This document shows positions 51,136 through 59,398 of a stretch of 64,000 bases of DNA, piece after piece. Position 1 is the first letter of the stretch, and the number at the start of each line of letters is the position of its first letter. Under the pieces are notes generated by a model. It did not search any database, was not told the DNA's origin, and saw only the letters and a program-made list of their open reading frames with translations. The position numbers were made by a program, and so were the translations under genes. Location: positions 1,550,001 to 1,614,000 of the forward strand of contig CBDATO010000003.1 of the NCBI GenBank assembly GCA_965199805.1, written 5' to 3'. This DNA comes from DATAZK01 sp965199805. Lineage in GTDB: Bacteria > Actinomycetota > Actinomycetes > Frankiales > Frankiaceae.

Positions 51136-52610
51136 CTTCACCTGCCGATCGCTACCGCGCCGCGCTCCCCTCCGGCCTCGTCGAGTTCCCGGTCTCGGGA
51201 TTCGACTCCGTCGACGTCGCGTTCCACACCGCCACCCTCACCGGCGGTCCCGACCGGCCCGGGGGCGACGGCCTCGGCTACGGCTCCACGGCCGAGCAGG
51301 CGCGTACCGGCGCCTTCGGTGAATTGACCGAGGACGTGCTGACGAACGCCGGCCTGCGGGTGCGCCCGCGGCTCGCGGCCTCCTTCCGGGAGTTGAGCGC
51401 GCGCCAGGGGCGTGACCGGGTGCAGGACCCGCGCACGCTGTGCCTGCCGGCCGGCATCCACTACGACGACGACCGTCCGCTGCAGTGGCTGCCCATGACG
51501 CGATCGGGCGACGGGGAGACGGTGCTGGTGCCGGCGGAGCTCGCCGCCTCCGCCTGGGACGACCTGCCGGGCACCCCGCCGGCGGACGGCTGGCTGACGA
51601 CCGTCATCACGAACGGTCGCGGCGCGCACTTCAGCCAGGCCGACGCCACCGCCCACGCGCTGCTGGAGCTGCTGCAGCGCGACGGCAACACGACGGCCTT
51701 CCGCGCGATGGACCGCGGGGTCGTCGTCGACCTCGCCGGGCTCGAGGACCCCGAGTCGCTGGACCTGCTGCGACGGCTCGAGGCGGCCCGTATCGACGTC
51801 ACGGTCAAGCTGGCGTCCACGGACTTCGGGATGGCGAACGTGTACGCCGTCGGCCGCAGCCGCGACGGCTCCGAGCTGGTCCCGATCATGGCGACGGCCT
51901 GCGGTGAGGCGGCGCATCCCGACGCCGCGACCGCGATCCGTAAAGCGCTGCACGAGTTCGCCGCCGCCCGTAGCCGCAAGGCGCTGATGCACGGCCCGCT
52001 CGACCTCGTACGTTCCGTCACCCCGCCCGGCTACCTGGACACCTGGGTCGACGAGCACCCCGTCGGCGGCGGCTCCGCGGAGCAGCGTGCCGTCACCGAG
52101 ATGCAGGCCTGGACCCGGCTCTCCACCGCGGAGCTCACCGGGCTGCTGGCCGGCACCGTCTTCGCCGAGCGCTCGCGCGTCGCCTTCCGCGACCTGCCGC
52201 ACTGGACTCCCTCGGAAGCGCCCGACCTGTGCACCGAGGTCGTCTCCCGGCTGCGGACGGCCGGCCTCGACGTACTGCTCGACGTGCACCGCTCCGGCGA
52301 CGCCGTGGCCGTCAAGGCACTCGTGCCGGGGCTCGAGTGCGAGACCATGTCGTACGCCCGGATCGGTGAGCGCGGCGTCCGTCGGCTGCTCGAGCAGGAC
52401 ACCGGCCTCACGGCTGTGGGGCGCGACCCCGGCGGGTGGGCAGCCGTCCGGCTCACCGCGGAGGCCGAGGAGCGCCTCGGCGGGCCCGCGTGGTTCGACC
52501 GGGCCGGCGCCGACGCGCGGGTGGGGCGGCTGTACCCGCTGTACCGGGAGCCCGGCCGGCACGTCGTCGCGACGCTGGCCGCCCAGGGTCTCGCGGGAGC
52601 AGGCCGATGA
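51129..52610 (+). CDS. YcaO-domain ATP-dependent carbonyl-activating enzyme
   Basis: A 493-residue YcaO protein. The ATP-binding motifs are visible: GYGSTAEQARTGAFGELTED near 56-75, TNGRGAHFSQADATAHALLEL near 160-181, and ATACGEAAHPDAATAIRKALHEF near 257-277. At the usual E-x-x-E-R site the sequence is E180-L-L-Q183-R-D, so one magnesium-ligand Glu is replaced by Gln. YcaO enzymes use ATP to activate an amide or acid for attack by S, N or O nucleophiles. No TfuA-like, E1-like or dehydrogenase partner is present, so this is not a standard azole RiPP system. GTG start, 7-base overlap with the previous gene. Confidence 0.9.
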   Translation: MLTSPADRYRAALPSGLVEFPVSGFDSVDVAFHTATLTGGPDRPGGDGLGYGSTAEQARTGAFGELTEDVLTNAGLRVRPRLAASFRELSARQGRDRVQDPRTLCLPAGIHYDDDRPLQWLPMTRSGDGETVLVPAELAASAWDDLPGTPPADGWLTTVITNGRGAHFSQADATAHALLELLQRDGNTTAFRAMDRGVVVDLAGLEDPESLDLLRRLEAARIDVTVKLASTDFGMANVYAVGRSRDGSELVPIMATACGEAAHPDAATAIRKALHEFAAARSRKALMHGPLDLVRSVTPPGYLDTWVDEHPVGGGSAEQRAVTEMQAWTRLSTAELTGLLAGTVFAERSRVAFRDLPHWTPSEAPDLCTEVVSRLRTAGLDVLLDVHRSGDAVAVKALVPGLECETMSYARIGERGVRRLLEQDTGLTAVGRDPGGWAAVRLTAEAEERLGGPAWFDRAGADARVGRLYPLYREPGRHVVATLAAQGLAGAGR

Positions 52611-53500
52611 GCGATCCGCTGCGCTACGCGTACAACACCAACGGCATGCTCAGCCACCGGCTGGACGACGCGCTCGGCCTGCTGGCCGACACGGGTTACG
52701 CCGGGGTCGCCCTCAGCCTCGACCACGCCCACCACGACCCGTACGCCCCGGACCTCGCCGCACGGACCGCCCGCCTCGCCGCACGGCTGGAGCAGCTGGG
52801 GCTGGCGAGCGTGATCGAGACCGGCGCCCGCTTCCTGCTCACGCCGGCGCGCAAGCACTACCCGACCCTGGTCAGCGTCGAGGCCACCGGCCGGCGACGG
52901 CGGATCGACTTCCTCAAGCTGTGCCTCGACATCGCGGCCGACCTCGGCAGCGAGGCCGTCTCGTTCTGGGCCGGCAACCCGTCCCGGGAGGTCAGTCGCG
53001 GCACGTCGTGGCAGTGGCTGGTGCAGGGGGTCGGCGAGGTCGTCGAGTACGCGGGCCGGCGCGGCGTCACCTGCGCGTTCGAGCCCGAGCCCGGGATGCT
53101 TGTCGAGGACTGCGACGACTGGCAGCTGCTCGCCGGAGAGGTGCCGGGTCTCACCCTCGCCCTGGACACCGGCCACTGCATCGTCTCCGGCCACTACGAG
53201 CCGGCCGATGCCGTGGAGACGTTCGCCGACGCGCTCGGCGCGTGTGCCGTCGAGGACATGCCCCGGGGCGTGCACGAGCACCGCCCTCCGGGCGAGGGCG
53301 ACATGGACCTGCCCGCGGTGCTGGGCGCGCTGCGCCGGGTCGGCTACTCGCGGCTGGTCAGCGTCGAGCTGTCCCGCGACTCGCACCGGGCCGACGTCCT
53401 GGTCGGCTCCGCGCTGGCGGCGCTGCGTACCGCCGAGGCACAGGGCGTCGACGGCCCGATCGACCTGACGGCCGACACGACGACGGGGGTCACGGCATGA
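52607..53500 (+). CDS. Sugar-phosphate isomerase/epimerase-type TIM barrel
   Basis: A 297-residue AP-endonuclease-2/xylose-isomerase-like TIM barrel. Metal-binding positions are suggested by AFEPEPGML, LDTGHCI, EDMPRGVHEH and SVELSRD. These enzymes isomerise or epimerise sugars and inositol derivatives in the cytosol. ATG 52607 overlaps the YcaO stop as ATGA. The EboE-type proteins of eustigmatophyte/bacterial Ebo clusters share this fold, but I see no other Ebo gene here. Confidence 0.88.
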   Translation: MSDPLRYAYNTNGMLSHRLDDALGLLADTGYAGVALSLDHAHHDPYAPDLAARTARLAARLEQLGLASVIETGARFLLTPARKHYPTLVSVEATGRRRRIDFLKLCLDIAADLGSEAVSFWAGNPSREVSRGTSWQWLVQGVGEVVEYAGRRGVTCAFEPEPGMLVEDCDDWQLLAGEVPGLTLALDTGHCIVSGHYEPADAVETFADALGACAVEDMPRGVHEHRPPGEGDMDLPAVLGALRRVGYSRLVSVELSRDSHRADVLVGSALAALRTAEAQGVDGPIDLTADTTTGVTA

Positions 53501-54744
53501 GGATCTGCTTCGTCTCCCGGCGCTACTGGCCGGCGGTGTCGGGCATGAGCGCGTACGCGGAGAACCTGCTGCGTCACCTGGTACGCGCCGAGCACGACGT
53601 CACGCTGGTCTCGCAGTACCGCAACGACCCGGCCGGCCGCGCCGTCTACGGCGGTGGGCCGCCGCCGGCCGAGCGGGTGCCCGCCGGTGTCCAGGTGCAC
53701 GCCCTGGAGTCGCTTGGCGAGCAGGCCGTCACCCGCGGCGAGCCGGCCGACTTCGAGGCCGACGTCGCGGCGATGACCGCAACCATCCTCGAGCTGCACC
53801 GCGAGCAGCCGTTCGACGTGCTGCACGCCCAGTACGCCTACCCCAACGGCTACGCCGTGCTCGATGCCGCCCGACAGCTCGGGCTGCCGGCGGTCGTCTC
53901 CGTCCAGGGCGGCGACGGTCACTGGGTCGGGCAGTGTTGCGCGACCCACCAGGTCCTGGTGCGCTCGGTGTTCTCCTCCGCGCCGGCGCTCCTGATCGGC
54001 TCGCCGTCGTTCGCCGCCGAGGTGATGGCGAACCATCCGATCGCCTCCGAGCGCTTCACCGTCGTGCCGGGCGCTACCGACGTCGAACGGTTCCGGCCCG
54101 CGCACGGGCGCCGCCCCGGCGACCTCCAGGACCCGCCGGTGCTGCTCTACCACGGCCGGGTCGACGCCCGTAAAGGCGTGCTCGACCTGCTGCACGCCTG
54201 CGCGCTCCTGCAGGCGGACGGGGTCGAGCACCGGCTGCTCGTCTCCGGCATCGGACCGGATCTCGACCTCGTCCGGCGCACGGTCGGCGAGCTGGGACTC
54301 GACTCGTCGGTCGAGGTGCTCGGCGCGGTGCCTTACGAGCAGGCGCACGAGGTGTACGCCCGGGGCGACATCTTCCTCAGCCCCACGTACGCCGAGGGCT
54401 TCTCCAACACGATCCTCGAGGCCATGGCGACGGGCCTGCCCGTGATCAGCACCGACGTCGTCGGCGTGCGCGACTGCGTCCGGTCGGAGGAGAACGGGCT
54501 GCTGGTGCCGGCCGCCGATCCCCCGGCCCTCGCCGCCGCCGTACGCCGGTTGCTCGACAACGAGGCGCTGCGCCGCCGACTCGCCGACTGCGCCCTCGAG
54601 GAGGTGGTCACCCGCTGGTCGTGGCCCGTCGTCGCCGGCCTCATCACCGACGTCTACGACGGCCTGCCCGCCTTCACCGGTGAGCTGCCGACCGCCGACA
54701 TCGACTACTCGTGCCGCTTCCGAGCGGCGCCCCACCTGCTGTGA
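53497..54744 (+). CDS. GT4-family glycosyltransferase
   Basis: A 415-residue GT-B retaining glycosyltransferase. The acceptor domain begins MRICFVSRRYWPAVSGMSAYAENLLRHL, and the donor domain has LLYHGRVDARKGVLDLLHA and the E-x7-E nucleotide-sugar motif in EGFSNTILEAMATGLPVIST. MshA, which joins GlcNAc to inositol phosphate in mycothiol synthesis, is also GT4, so a similar step on the Ino1 product is a reasonable inference. ATGA overlap with the isomerase gene. Confidence 0.9.
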   Translation: MRICFVSRRYWPAVSGMSAYAENLLRHLVRAEHDVTLVSQYRNDPAGRAVYGGGPPPAERVPAGVQVHALESLGEQAVTRGEPADFEADVAAMTATILELHREQPFDVLHAQYAYPNGYAVLDAARQLGLPAVVSVQGGDGHWVGQCCATHQVLVRSVFSSAPALLIGSPSFAAEVMANHPIASERFTVVPGATDVERFRPAHGRRPGDLQDPPVLLYHGRVDARKGVLDLLHACALLQADGVEHRLLVSGIGPDLDLVRRTVGELGLDSSVEVLGAVPYEQAHEVYARGDIFLSPTYAEGFSNTILEAMATGLPVISTDVVGVRDCVRSEENGLLVPAADPPALAAAVRRLLDNEALRRRLADCALEEVVTRWSWPVVAGLITDVYDGLPAFTGELPTADIDYSCRFRAAPHLL

Positions 54745-55520
54745 CCGGCTGCGCTCCGGCCGGCCGCCGCGCGGTCGTGGTCAGTCCCCACCTGGACGAC
54801 GCCGTCTTCTCGGCCGGCGGCACCATCGCCCGGCTGTCCGACATCGGATGGCGGGTGCGTGTGGTCACCTGCTTCACCGCCTCGATGCCGACGTCCACCC
54901 CGTTCGCGTTGTCGACACAGACCGACAAGGGGCTGCCCGCCGACGTCGACTACCTCGCCGTGCGCCGGGCCGAGGACACCGCTGCGCTGCAGGTGCTCGG
55001 GGCGCAGGCCCGGCACCTCGACTTCCCGGAAGCCCCGCACCGCGGCTACGACAGCGCACCGGAGCTGTTCGCCGGGATCCGCGCCGACGACGTCATTGCC
55101 CGCCCACTCGGTGCGGCGCTCGCGACCGAGTGCGCCGACGCCGACCTGGTCCTCGGGCCGCAGGCGATCGGCGGGCACGTCGACCATCAGGTGACGCTGC
55201 TGGCGATGCTCGGTGCCGGGTTCGCCGCACCGGTCGCCTGGTGGCGCGACGCCCCGTACGCGCAGCGCAACCCGCATGCCCGGCCGCACCCCGAGGTCCC
55301 CACCGGGAGCGAGCAGGCGGTGGACATCACCGCCACCATGAGCCGCAAGACCGAGGCGGCGTGCTGCTACGCCACACAGCTCGGCTTCCAGTTCGGCGGC
55401 CGGGAGCAGGTCGCGGACGCGCTCCGGCACTTCGCCGCTGCGGAGGGGCGGGCGTCGGGCGGGTACGCGCCGCTCGCCGAGCGCTTCACCGGCAGCCTGC
55501 CGGAGGTGGGTGCGCCGTGA
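54741..55520 (+). CDS. PIG-L/LmbE-family deacetylase
   Basis: A 259-residue zinc deacetylase. The N-terminal motif is SPHLDDAVFSAGG (the P-H-x-D-D zinc/catalytic motif) and the second ligand motif GGHVDHQ lies near 150. Family members deacetylate GlcNAc-inositol (MshB), GlcNAc-PI or small amides. After the GT4 gene it probably deacetylates a GlcNAc-type pseudodisaccharide. GTG 54741 overlaps the GT stop (GTGA); a GTG at 54711 would overlap by 34 bases. Confidence 0.9.
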   Translation: MTGCAPAGRRAVVVSPHLDDAVFSAGGTIARLSDIGWRVRVVTCFTASMPTSTPFALSTQTDKGLPADVDYLAVRRAEDTAALQVLGAQARHLDFPEAPHRGYDSAPELFAGIRADDVIARPLGAALATECADADLVLGPQAIGGHVDHQVTLLAMLGAGFAAPVAWWRDAPYAQRNPHARPHPEVPTGSEQAVDITATMSRKTEAACCYATQLGFQFGGREQVADALRHFAAAEGRASGGYAPLAERFTGSLPEVGAP

Positions 55521-56548
55521 CGGGCACCTGGCTGCTGACCGGCGGGGCCGGCTACATCGGGGCACACGTCGTTCGGGCGCTCCTCGGTGCCGGGCATCGC
55601 GTCGTGGTCGTCGACGACCTGAGCACCGGCGATCCGCAACGGCTGCCGGACGGCGTGCCGCTGGAGGTGCTGTCGGTGCTGGACACCGCCGCCCTGACCC
55701 GCGCGATGCAGCGCCATCACGTCGACGCGATCATCCACCTCGCGGCGAAGAAGTCGGTCGGCGAGTCCGTCCTGCGCCCGGACCTCTACCACCGGCAGAA
55801 CGTCACCGGCACGGCCAGCCTGCTGGCCGCGGCCGGCGCCGCCGGGGTGGACCGCCTGCTGCTGTCGTCGACGGCCGCCGTGTACGGCGAGTGCACGCCG
55901 ATGAAGCCCGGGTTGGAGGCTGCGCCGGTGGCCGAGACGGCCCCGCTCCGGCCGGTCAACCCGTACGGCTGGACCAAGCTGCTGAGCGAACGGCTGGTCG
56001 CCCGGGCCGGGACGGAGCTCGGCCTGCGCTGGATCGCGCTCCGCTACTTCAACGTCGCGGGCGCGGCGGCACCCCACCTCGCCGACACCGGTGGGGACAA
56101 CCTCATCCCCCGGGTGCTCGCCGCGCTCCGCGGCGGCCGGCCCGTGCAGCTCTTCGGGGACGACTACCCGACCCCTGACGGCAGCTGCATCCGCGACTAC
56201 ATCCACGTGAGCGACGTGGCCTCGGCGCACGTGGCAGCCGCCACGCGGCTGCTGACAGCTCCGGCATCGGACCCGGCGGTCGACCGGGCGTACAACATCG
56301 GCACCGGGGTCGGTGTCTCGGTGCTCGACATCATGGCCGTGGCTGCCGAGGTCACCGGCCTGTCGGTGACCCCCGTGCACGCCGCCCGCCGTGCGGGGGA
56401 TCCCCCGTCGGTGGTCGCCGACGTCAGCGAGATCCGCGCGCGGCTCGGCTGGCGGTCCGAGCGGGACGTGCGCAGCATGCTGCGCGACACCTGGGCGGCT
56501 CAGCCGGTGCTACGCCTGCCGGGCGGGCTGGTCCGCGCACCGGCCTGA
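55517..56548 (+). CDS. galE: GalE-like NAD-dependent sugar epimerase
   Basis: A 343-residue extended SDR. The NAD motif is TGGAGYIG near 8-15; the catalytic Ser and Tyr-x3-Lys lie in LLSSTAAVYG and NPYGWTK; HLAAKKSVGES and YDYIHVSDVA-like IRDYIHVSDVA are UDP-sugar motifs. It would interconvert UDP-Glc/Gal or UDP-GlcNAc/GalNAc, supplying the donor sugar. Last gene of the operon, with a GTGA overlap. Confidence 0.92.
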   Translation: MTGTWLLTGGAGYIGAHVVRALLGAGHRVVVVDDLSTGDPQRLPDGVPLEVLSVLDTAALTRAMQRHHVDAIIHLAAKKSVGESVLRPDLYHRQNVTGTASLLAAAGAAGVDRLLLSSTAAVYGECTPMKPGLEAAPVAETAPLRPVNPYGWTKLLSERLVARAGTELGLRWIALRYFNVAGAAAPHLADTGGDNLIPRVLAALRGGRPVQLFGDDYPTPDGSCIRDYIHVSDVASAHVAAATRLLTAPASDPAVDRAYNIGTGVGVSVLDIMAVAAEVTGLSVTPVHAARRAGDPPSVVADVSEIRARLGWRSERDVRSMLRDTWAAQPVLRLPGGLVRAPA

Positions 56549-56576
56549 CGCCGCGAGCGTCCAGCACAACGCAAAA

Positions 56577-56606
56577 CCGGCCGCGACCCGTGAGGGTCGC
56601 GGCCGG
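56577..56606. terminator. Bidirectional terminator
   Basis: A 13-bp perfect stem (CCGGCCGCGACCC / GGGTCGCGGCCGG) with a 4-base loop. A TTTT run follows on the minus side, serving cspA; on the plus side it ends the YcaO operon. Confidence 0.8.
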
Positions 56607-56624
56607 CTTCAGCAAGCAGTGGGA

Positions 56625-56828
56625 CTAGATGCCGCGGACGTTCTCGGCCTGCGGACCCTTGGCGCCCTGGGTGGTGTCGAACTCCACGCGCTGGTTGTCG
56701 TCAAGGCTCTTGTAGCCCTCGCCGACCAGTGCGGAGAAGTGGACGAACACGTCCTTGCTGCCGTCGTCGGGAGCGATGAAGCCAAAGCCCTTTTCGCTGT
56801 TGAACCACTTCACTGTGCCTTGAGTCAT
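56625..56828 (-). CDS. cspA: Cold-shock protein (CspA family)
   Basis: A 67-residue single cold-shock domain with RNP motifs KGFGFI and VFVHF (MTQGTVKWFNSEKGFGFIA). An RNA chaperone. ATG 56828 is chosen by the family start and GGAAGGACC upstream. The 240 bases before it are AT-richer than the surroundings and probably hold the long 5' leader typical of csp messages. Confidence 0.96.
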   Translation of the reverse strand: MTQGTVKWFNSEKGFGFIAPDDGSKDVFVHFSALVGEGYKSLDDNQRVEFDTTQGAKGPQAENVRGI

Positions 56829-57068
56829 TTTGTTGGTCCTTCCGGAGCCAGCGATGACGCACACTCTGCACGCTCATCGGGTCTTGCGAACTCGGCTCTC
56901 GAAATTCCAAAGCTACAAGCACACGCAACTCAACTGGTCTTGGTCCGCGCGATTCGCGGAGTCAGGAGAAGTTGAAAACCATCTCGGACGTTACAGGCCG
57001 GATCGCCATCTGACCAGTAGCGCGGCCCGTCGGCCTGTCGCATTTGTCGGGTGGCGCATCGTGCCTGC

Positions 57069-57764
57069 TCAGTGGCCCCGGCTCGGATGACCTCGGACCA
57101 GCCCCGCCTTGTACGTGGCCGCGTCGAGGTCGCAGGCCTCCTGACCGGAGAGGGCCGCGATGGCGTCCATGATCCGATCGGTGAAGGCGCGGGCCCGCTC
57201 ACGCTCCGACAGGACGGCGGACGCCGGTGGCTCGACCGCCGGGCCGATGCGGATCGTCACCCGCGACAGCCGCGGCAGGACGTGGCCGATCGGCTGCACG
57301 TGATCGGTGCCGACCATCGCCACCGGCACGACGGGCACACCCGTCTCGAGCGCCACCCGGGCGATACCGGTCTTGCCCCGGTACAGCCGGCCGTCCGGGC
57401 TGCGCGTGCCCTCCGGATAGATGGCCAGCAGCAGTCCCTTGCGCACGGTGCGGGCCGCCACGGAGAGCGCCGCGTCCGCCGCCTGCGCGTCTGTGCGGTC
57501 GACCGGGATGAGCCCGGTGCCACGGACGAACGCCGCCTTGGCCCGGCCCTTGAGGCCCCGCCCGACGAAGTACTCCTGTTTGGCCAGGAAGGTGATGCGC
57601 CGCCGGGTCAGCACGGGCAGGAAGAGCGAGTCGCACATCGACAGGTGGTTGCTCGCCAGCAGCGCTCCGCCGGCCGGTGGGATGTTGGCCTTCCCGTGCA
57701 CGCGCGGGCGGAAAAGCAGGCCGAAGAGCGGCCGGAGGGTGAACTTGACGAGCCAGTAGAACAT
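57069..57764 (-). CDS. plsC: 1-acyl-sn-glycerol-3-phosphate acyltransferase
   Basis: A 231-residue PlsC-fold acyltransferase acting in phospholipid synthesis at the membrane. The H-x4-D catalytic motif is NHLSMCD near residues 41-47 and the acceptor motif YPEGTRS near 118. An N-terminal hydrophobic stretch (MFYWLVKFTLRPLFGLLF) helps membrane association. ATG 57764 has GGAGTAGG upstream. Substrate preference not predictable. Confidence 0.9.
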   Translation of the reverse strand: MFYWLVKFTLRPLFGLLFRPRVHGKANIPPAGGALLASNHLSMCDSLFLPVLTRRRITFLAKQEYFVGRGLKGRAKAAFVRGTGLIPVDRTDAQAADAALSVAARTVRKGLLLAIYPEGTRSPDGRLYRGKTGIARVALETGVPVVPVAMVGTDHVQPIGHVLPRLSRVTIRIGPAVEPPASAVLSERERARAFTDRIMDAIAALSGQEACDLDAATYKAGLVRGHPSRGH

Positions 57765-57879
57765 GCCTACTCCAGGTGCGGGGCGACGCGGACCGTCATC
57801 GCAGGCGGGCGGTCCGCACAGACATACTGCTGCGGATCGCGCCGGTCCAATCGTCGGCCCGCGCCTGGATCGGCCTCGG

Positions 57880-58413
57880 CTAGCCTCCGGCCCGCCGAGC
57901 GACACGGGCGGCGATCCGGACCTGCTGGTTCGTCACCGTCTTCGGCCGACGCCGGTGCTCCAGCACTGCTGCCAGCAGCAGCAGCGCGCCGGCGACCAGG
58001 TACAGCGCGCCGTCCGATCCGTTGAAGGCGAACTTGTCGCCGCCCTTGTCCCGCGTGAGCAGTCCGTAGACGGCGAAGGCGATGCAGACGACGCCGGCGA
58101 CGCCGGCGACGCCGGTGATCCGGCGGAGCACATCGCTCGTGGACCCGGTGGCCACCAGAAGGACCGCGCCGAGCACCAGCATCACGATGCTGTGCATCCT
58201 GTTGACCTCGAAGACGGTCGCGCTGATCAGGCCGGTGCCGGACCTGCCGGCGAACTGCACGCCCATCCGGTGGTGCAGGAAGAGGCCGAAGATCCCGGCG
58301 CCGAGGAAGCCGATGCCCAGCAGGCCCGTGACGGTGCGACTGGCGTCGGCCGAACGGCGCTGGGGATCGGAATGAGTGGTGTCGGAATGAGTGGGGTCGG
58401 GCGTGGCTCGCAT
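57880..58413 (-). CDS. DUF4383-family membrane protein
   Basis: A 177-residue four-helix membrane protein (LLGIGFLGAGIFGLFLHH, VNRMHSIVMLVLGAVLLVAT, VAGVAGVVCIAFAVYGLLT, ALYLVAGALLLLAAVL) with the family FxVNRMHSIVML stretch. Function unknown. A short GCCGGCGAC tandem (58089-58116) encodes GVAGVAGV. Transcribed toward the acyltransferase. Confidence 0.85.
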   Translation of the reverse strand: MRATPDPTHSDTTHSDPQRRSADASRTVTGLLGIGFLGAGIFGLFLHHRMGVQFAGRSGTGLISATVFEVNRMHSIVMLVLGAVLLVATGSTSDVLRRITGVAGVAGVVCIAFAVYGLLTRDKGGDKFAFNGSDGALYLVAGALLLLAAVLEHRRRPKTVTNQQVRIAARVARRAGG

Positions 58414-58512
58414 GTGTCAGACACGTCCGCGGCCGCCGGCGATGACGCACGGATGGGCGCGGGAGTCTCGACTTCATTGCCCTGACACCGCCGACGCGGT
58501 AGGACCGGCTGC

Positions 58513-58866
58513 ATGTTGACCGCGCTCATCCCCACCGTGTTCTACGCGGACGTCACCGTCGGGCTGGACCTCTTCGTCGACGGGATCGGCATGACGGTGC
58601 AGCACTCCGACGGCCACCTCACGGTGCTCGCCCGTGACGCGGCCAAGCTCTTCCTGGTCGAGGACGCCGAGTACGCCGCCAGGGACCGGCCGGAGCTCTC
58701 GATCGAGACCGACACCATCGAGGCGGTGCACGCCGACATCGCGGCCCGCCGCCCTGACCTGCTGCACCCGAATCTGCCGGCGGTCACCCGCCGCGAATGG
58801 GGTCCCCGGGAGTTCGCCCTGCTCGACGCGACCACCGTGTGCGTCGTCTTCCGCGACTGGACCTGA
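58513..58866 (+). CDS. VOC-family protein
   Basis: A 117-residue single glyoxalase-fold protein (LIPTVFYADVTVGLDLFVDGIGM ... FALLDATTVCVVFRDW). Metal ligands are not all evident, so it may be a binding protein. TAGGAC seven bases before the ATG suggests a leaderless promoter. Confidence 0.78.
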   Translation: MLTALIPTVFYADVTVGLDLFVDGIGMTVQHSDGHLTVLARDAAKLFLVEDAEYAARDRPELSIETDTIEAVHADIAARRPDLLHPNLPAVTRREWGPREFALLDATTVCVVFRDWT

Positions 58867-58956
58867 CCACAACGGGACCGACGACCACCAGCCCGGACGA
58901 CAACCGGGGTCACAATGGGCGCTCGAGGACGCGCACGCTCAGAACGGAGTCCGGCA

Positions 58957-59391
58957 ATGGCCGACGGCAACGACTTCAACACCCAGGTCATCGAGGAGTT
59001 CCGCGCCAATGGTGGTCAGGTCGGCGGCGGCTTCGCCGGCGCGCCGATGACGCTGGTGCACCACGTCGGACGCAAGTCCGGCCGCGCCCTCGTCGCGCCG
59101 ATGATGTACCTCGCCGAGCCCGGTGACCCGGGCCGCATCTACGTCTTCGCGTCCAAGGCCGGCGCTCCGACCAACCCTGACTGGTACTACAACCTCGTCG
59201 AGGCCGGTCGCAGCGAGGTCGAGGTGGGCACCGAGACCTACGCCGTCACCGTCGACGAGATCACCGGCGCCGACCGCGACCGCATCTACGCCGAGCAGGC
59301 GGGTCGCTACCCGGGCTTCGCCGAGTACGCCGAGAAGACCGAGGGGATCCGGACGATCCCCGTCCTCGCCCTCGACCGCGTCCAGGACTGA
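58957..59391 (+). CDS. Deazaflavin (F420)-dependent nitroreductase-like protein
   Basis: A 144-residue Ddn-type protein of the split-beta-barrel flavin/F420 fold: GFAGAPMTLVHHVGRKSGRALVAPMMY and NPDWYYNLVEAGRSEVEVG. Members are F420H2-dependent reductases that in mycobacteria activate nitroimidazoles. Cytosolic. ATG 58957 has GGAG upstream; the longer frame is not family-like. Confidence 0.92.
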   Translation: MADGNDFNTQVIEEFRANGGQVGGGFAGAPMTLVHHVGRKSGRALVAPMMYLAEPGDPGRIYVFASKAGAPTNPDWYYNLVEAGRSEVEVGTETYAVTVDEITGADRDRIYAEQAGRYPGFAEYAEKTEGIRTIPVLALDRVQD

Positions 59392-59398
59392 CCGGGAC

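Noticed and set aside
52087..54744. An 885-codon open frame across YcaO, isomerase and GT genes
   Set aside because: It only becomes protein-like at the true GT start (53497); the upstream part is an out-of-frame reading of YcaO and the isomerase.
51129..56548. Classic azole/thiopeptide RiPP cluster
   Set aside because: No E1-like or dehydrogenase partner, no lanthipeptide-type enzyme and no protease or transporter; the neighbours are sugar enzymes.
45943..56548. Standard mycothiol cluster
   Set aside because: No MshC-type cysteine ligase or MshD acetyltransferase is present, and mycothiol genes are not normally clustered with YcaO.
58089..58116. GCCGGCGAC tandem as a regulatory repeat
   Set aside because: It lies inside the DUF4383 gene and simply encodes a Gly-Val-Ala helix segment.
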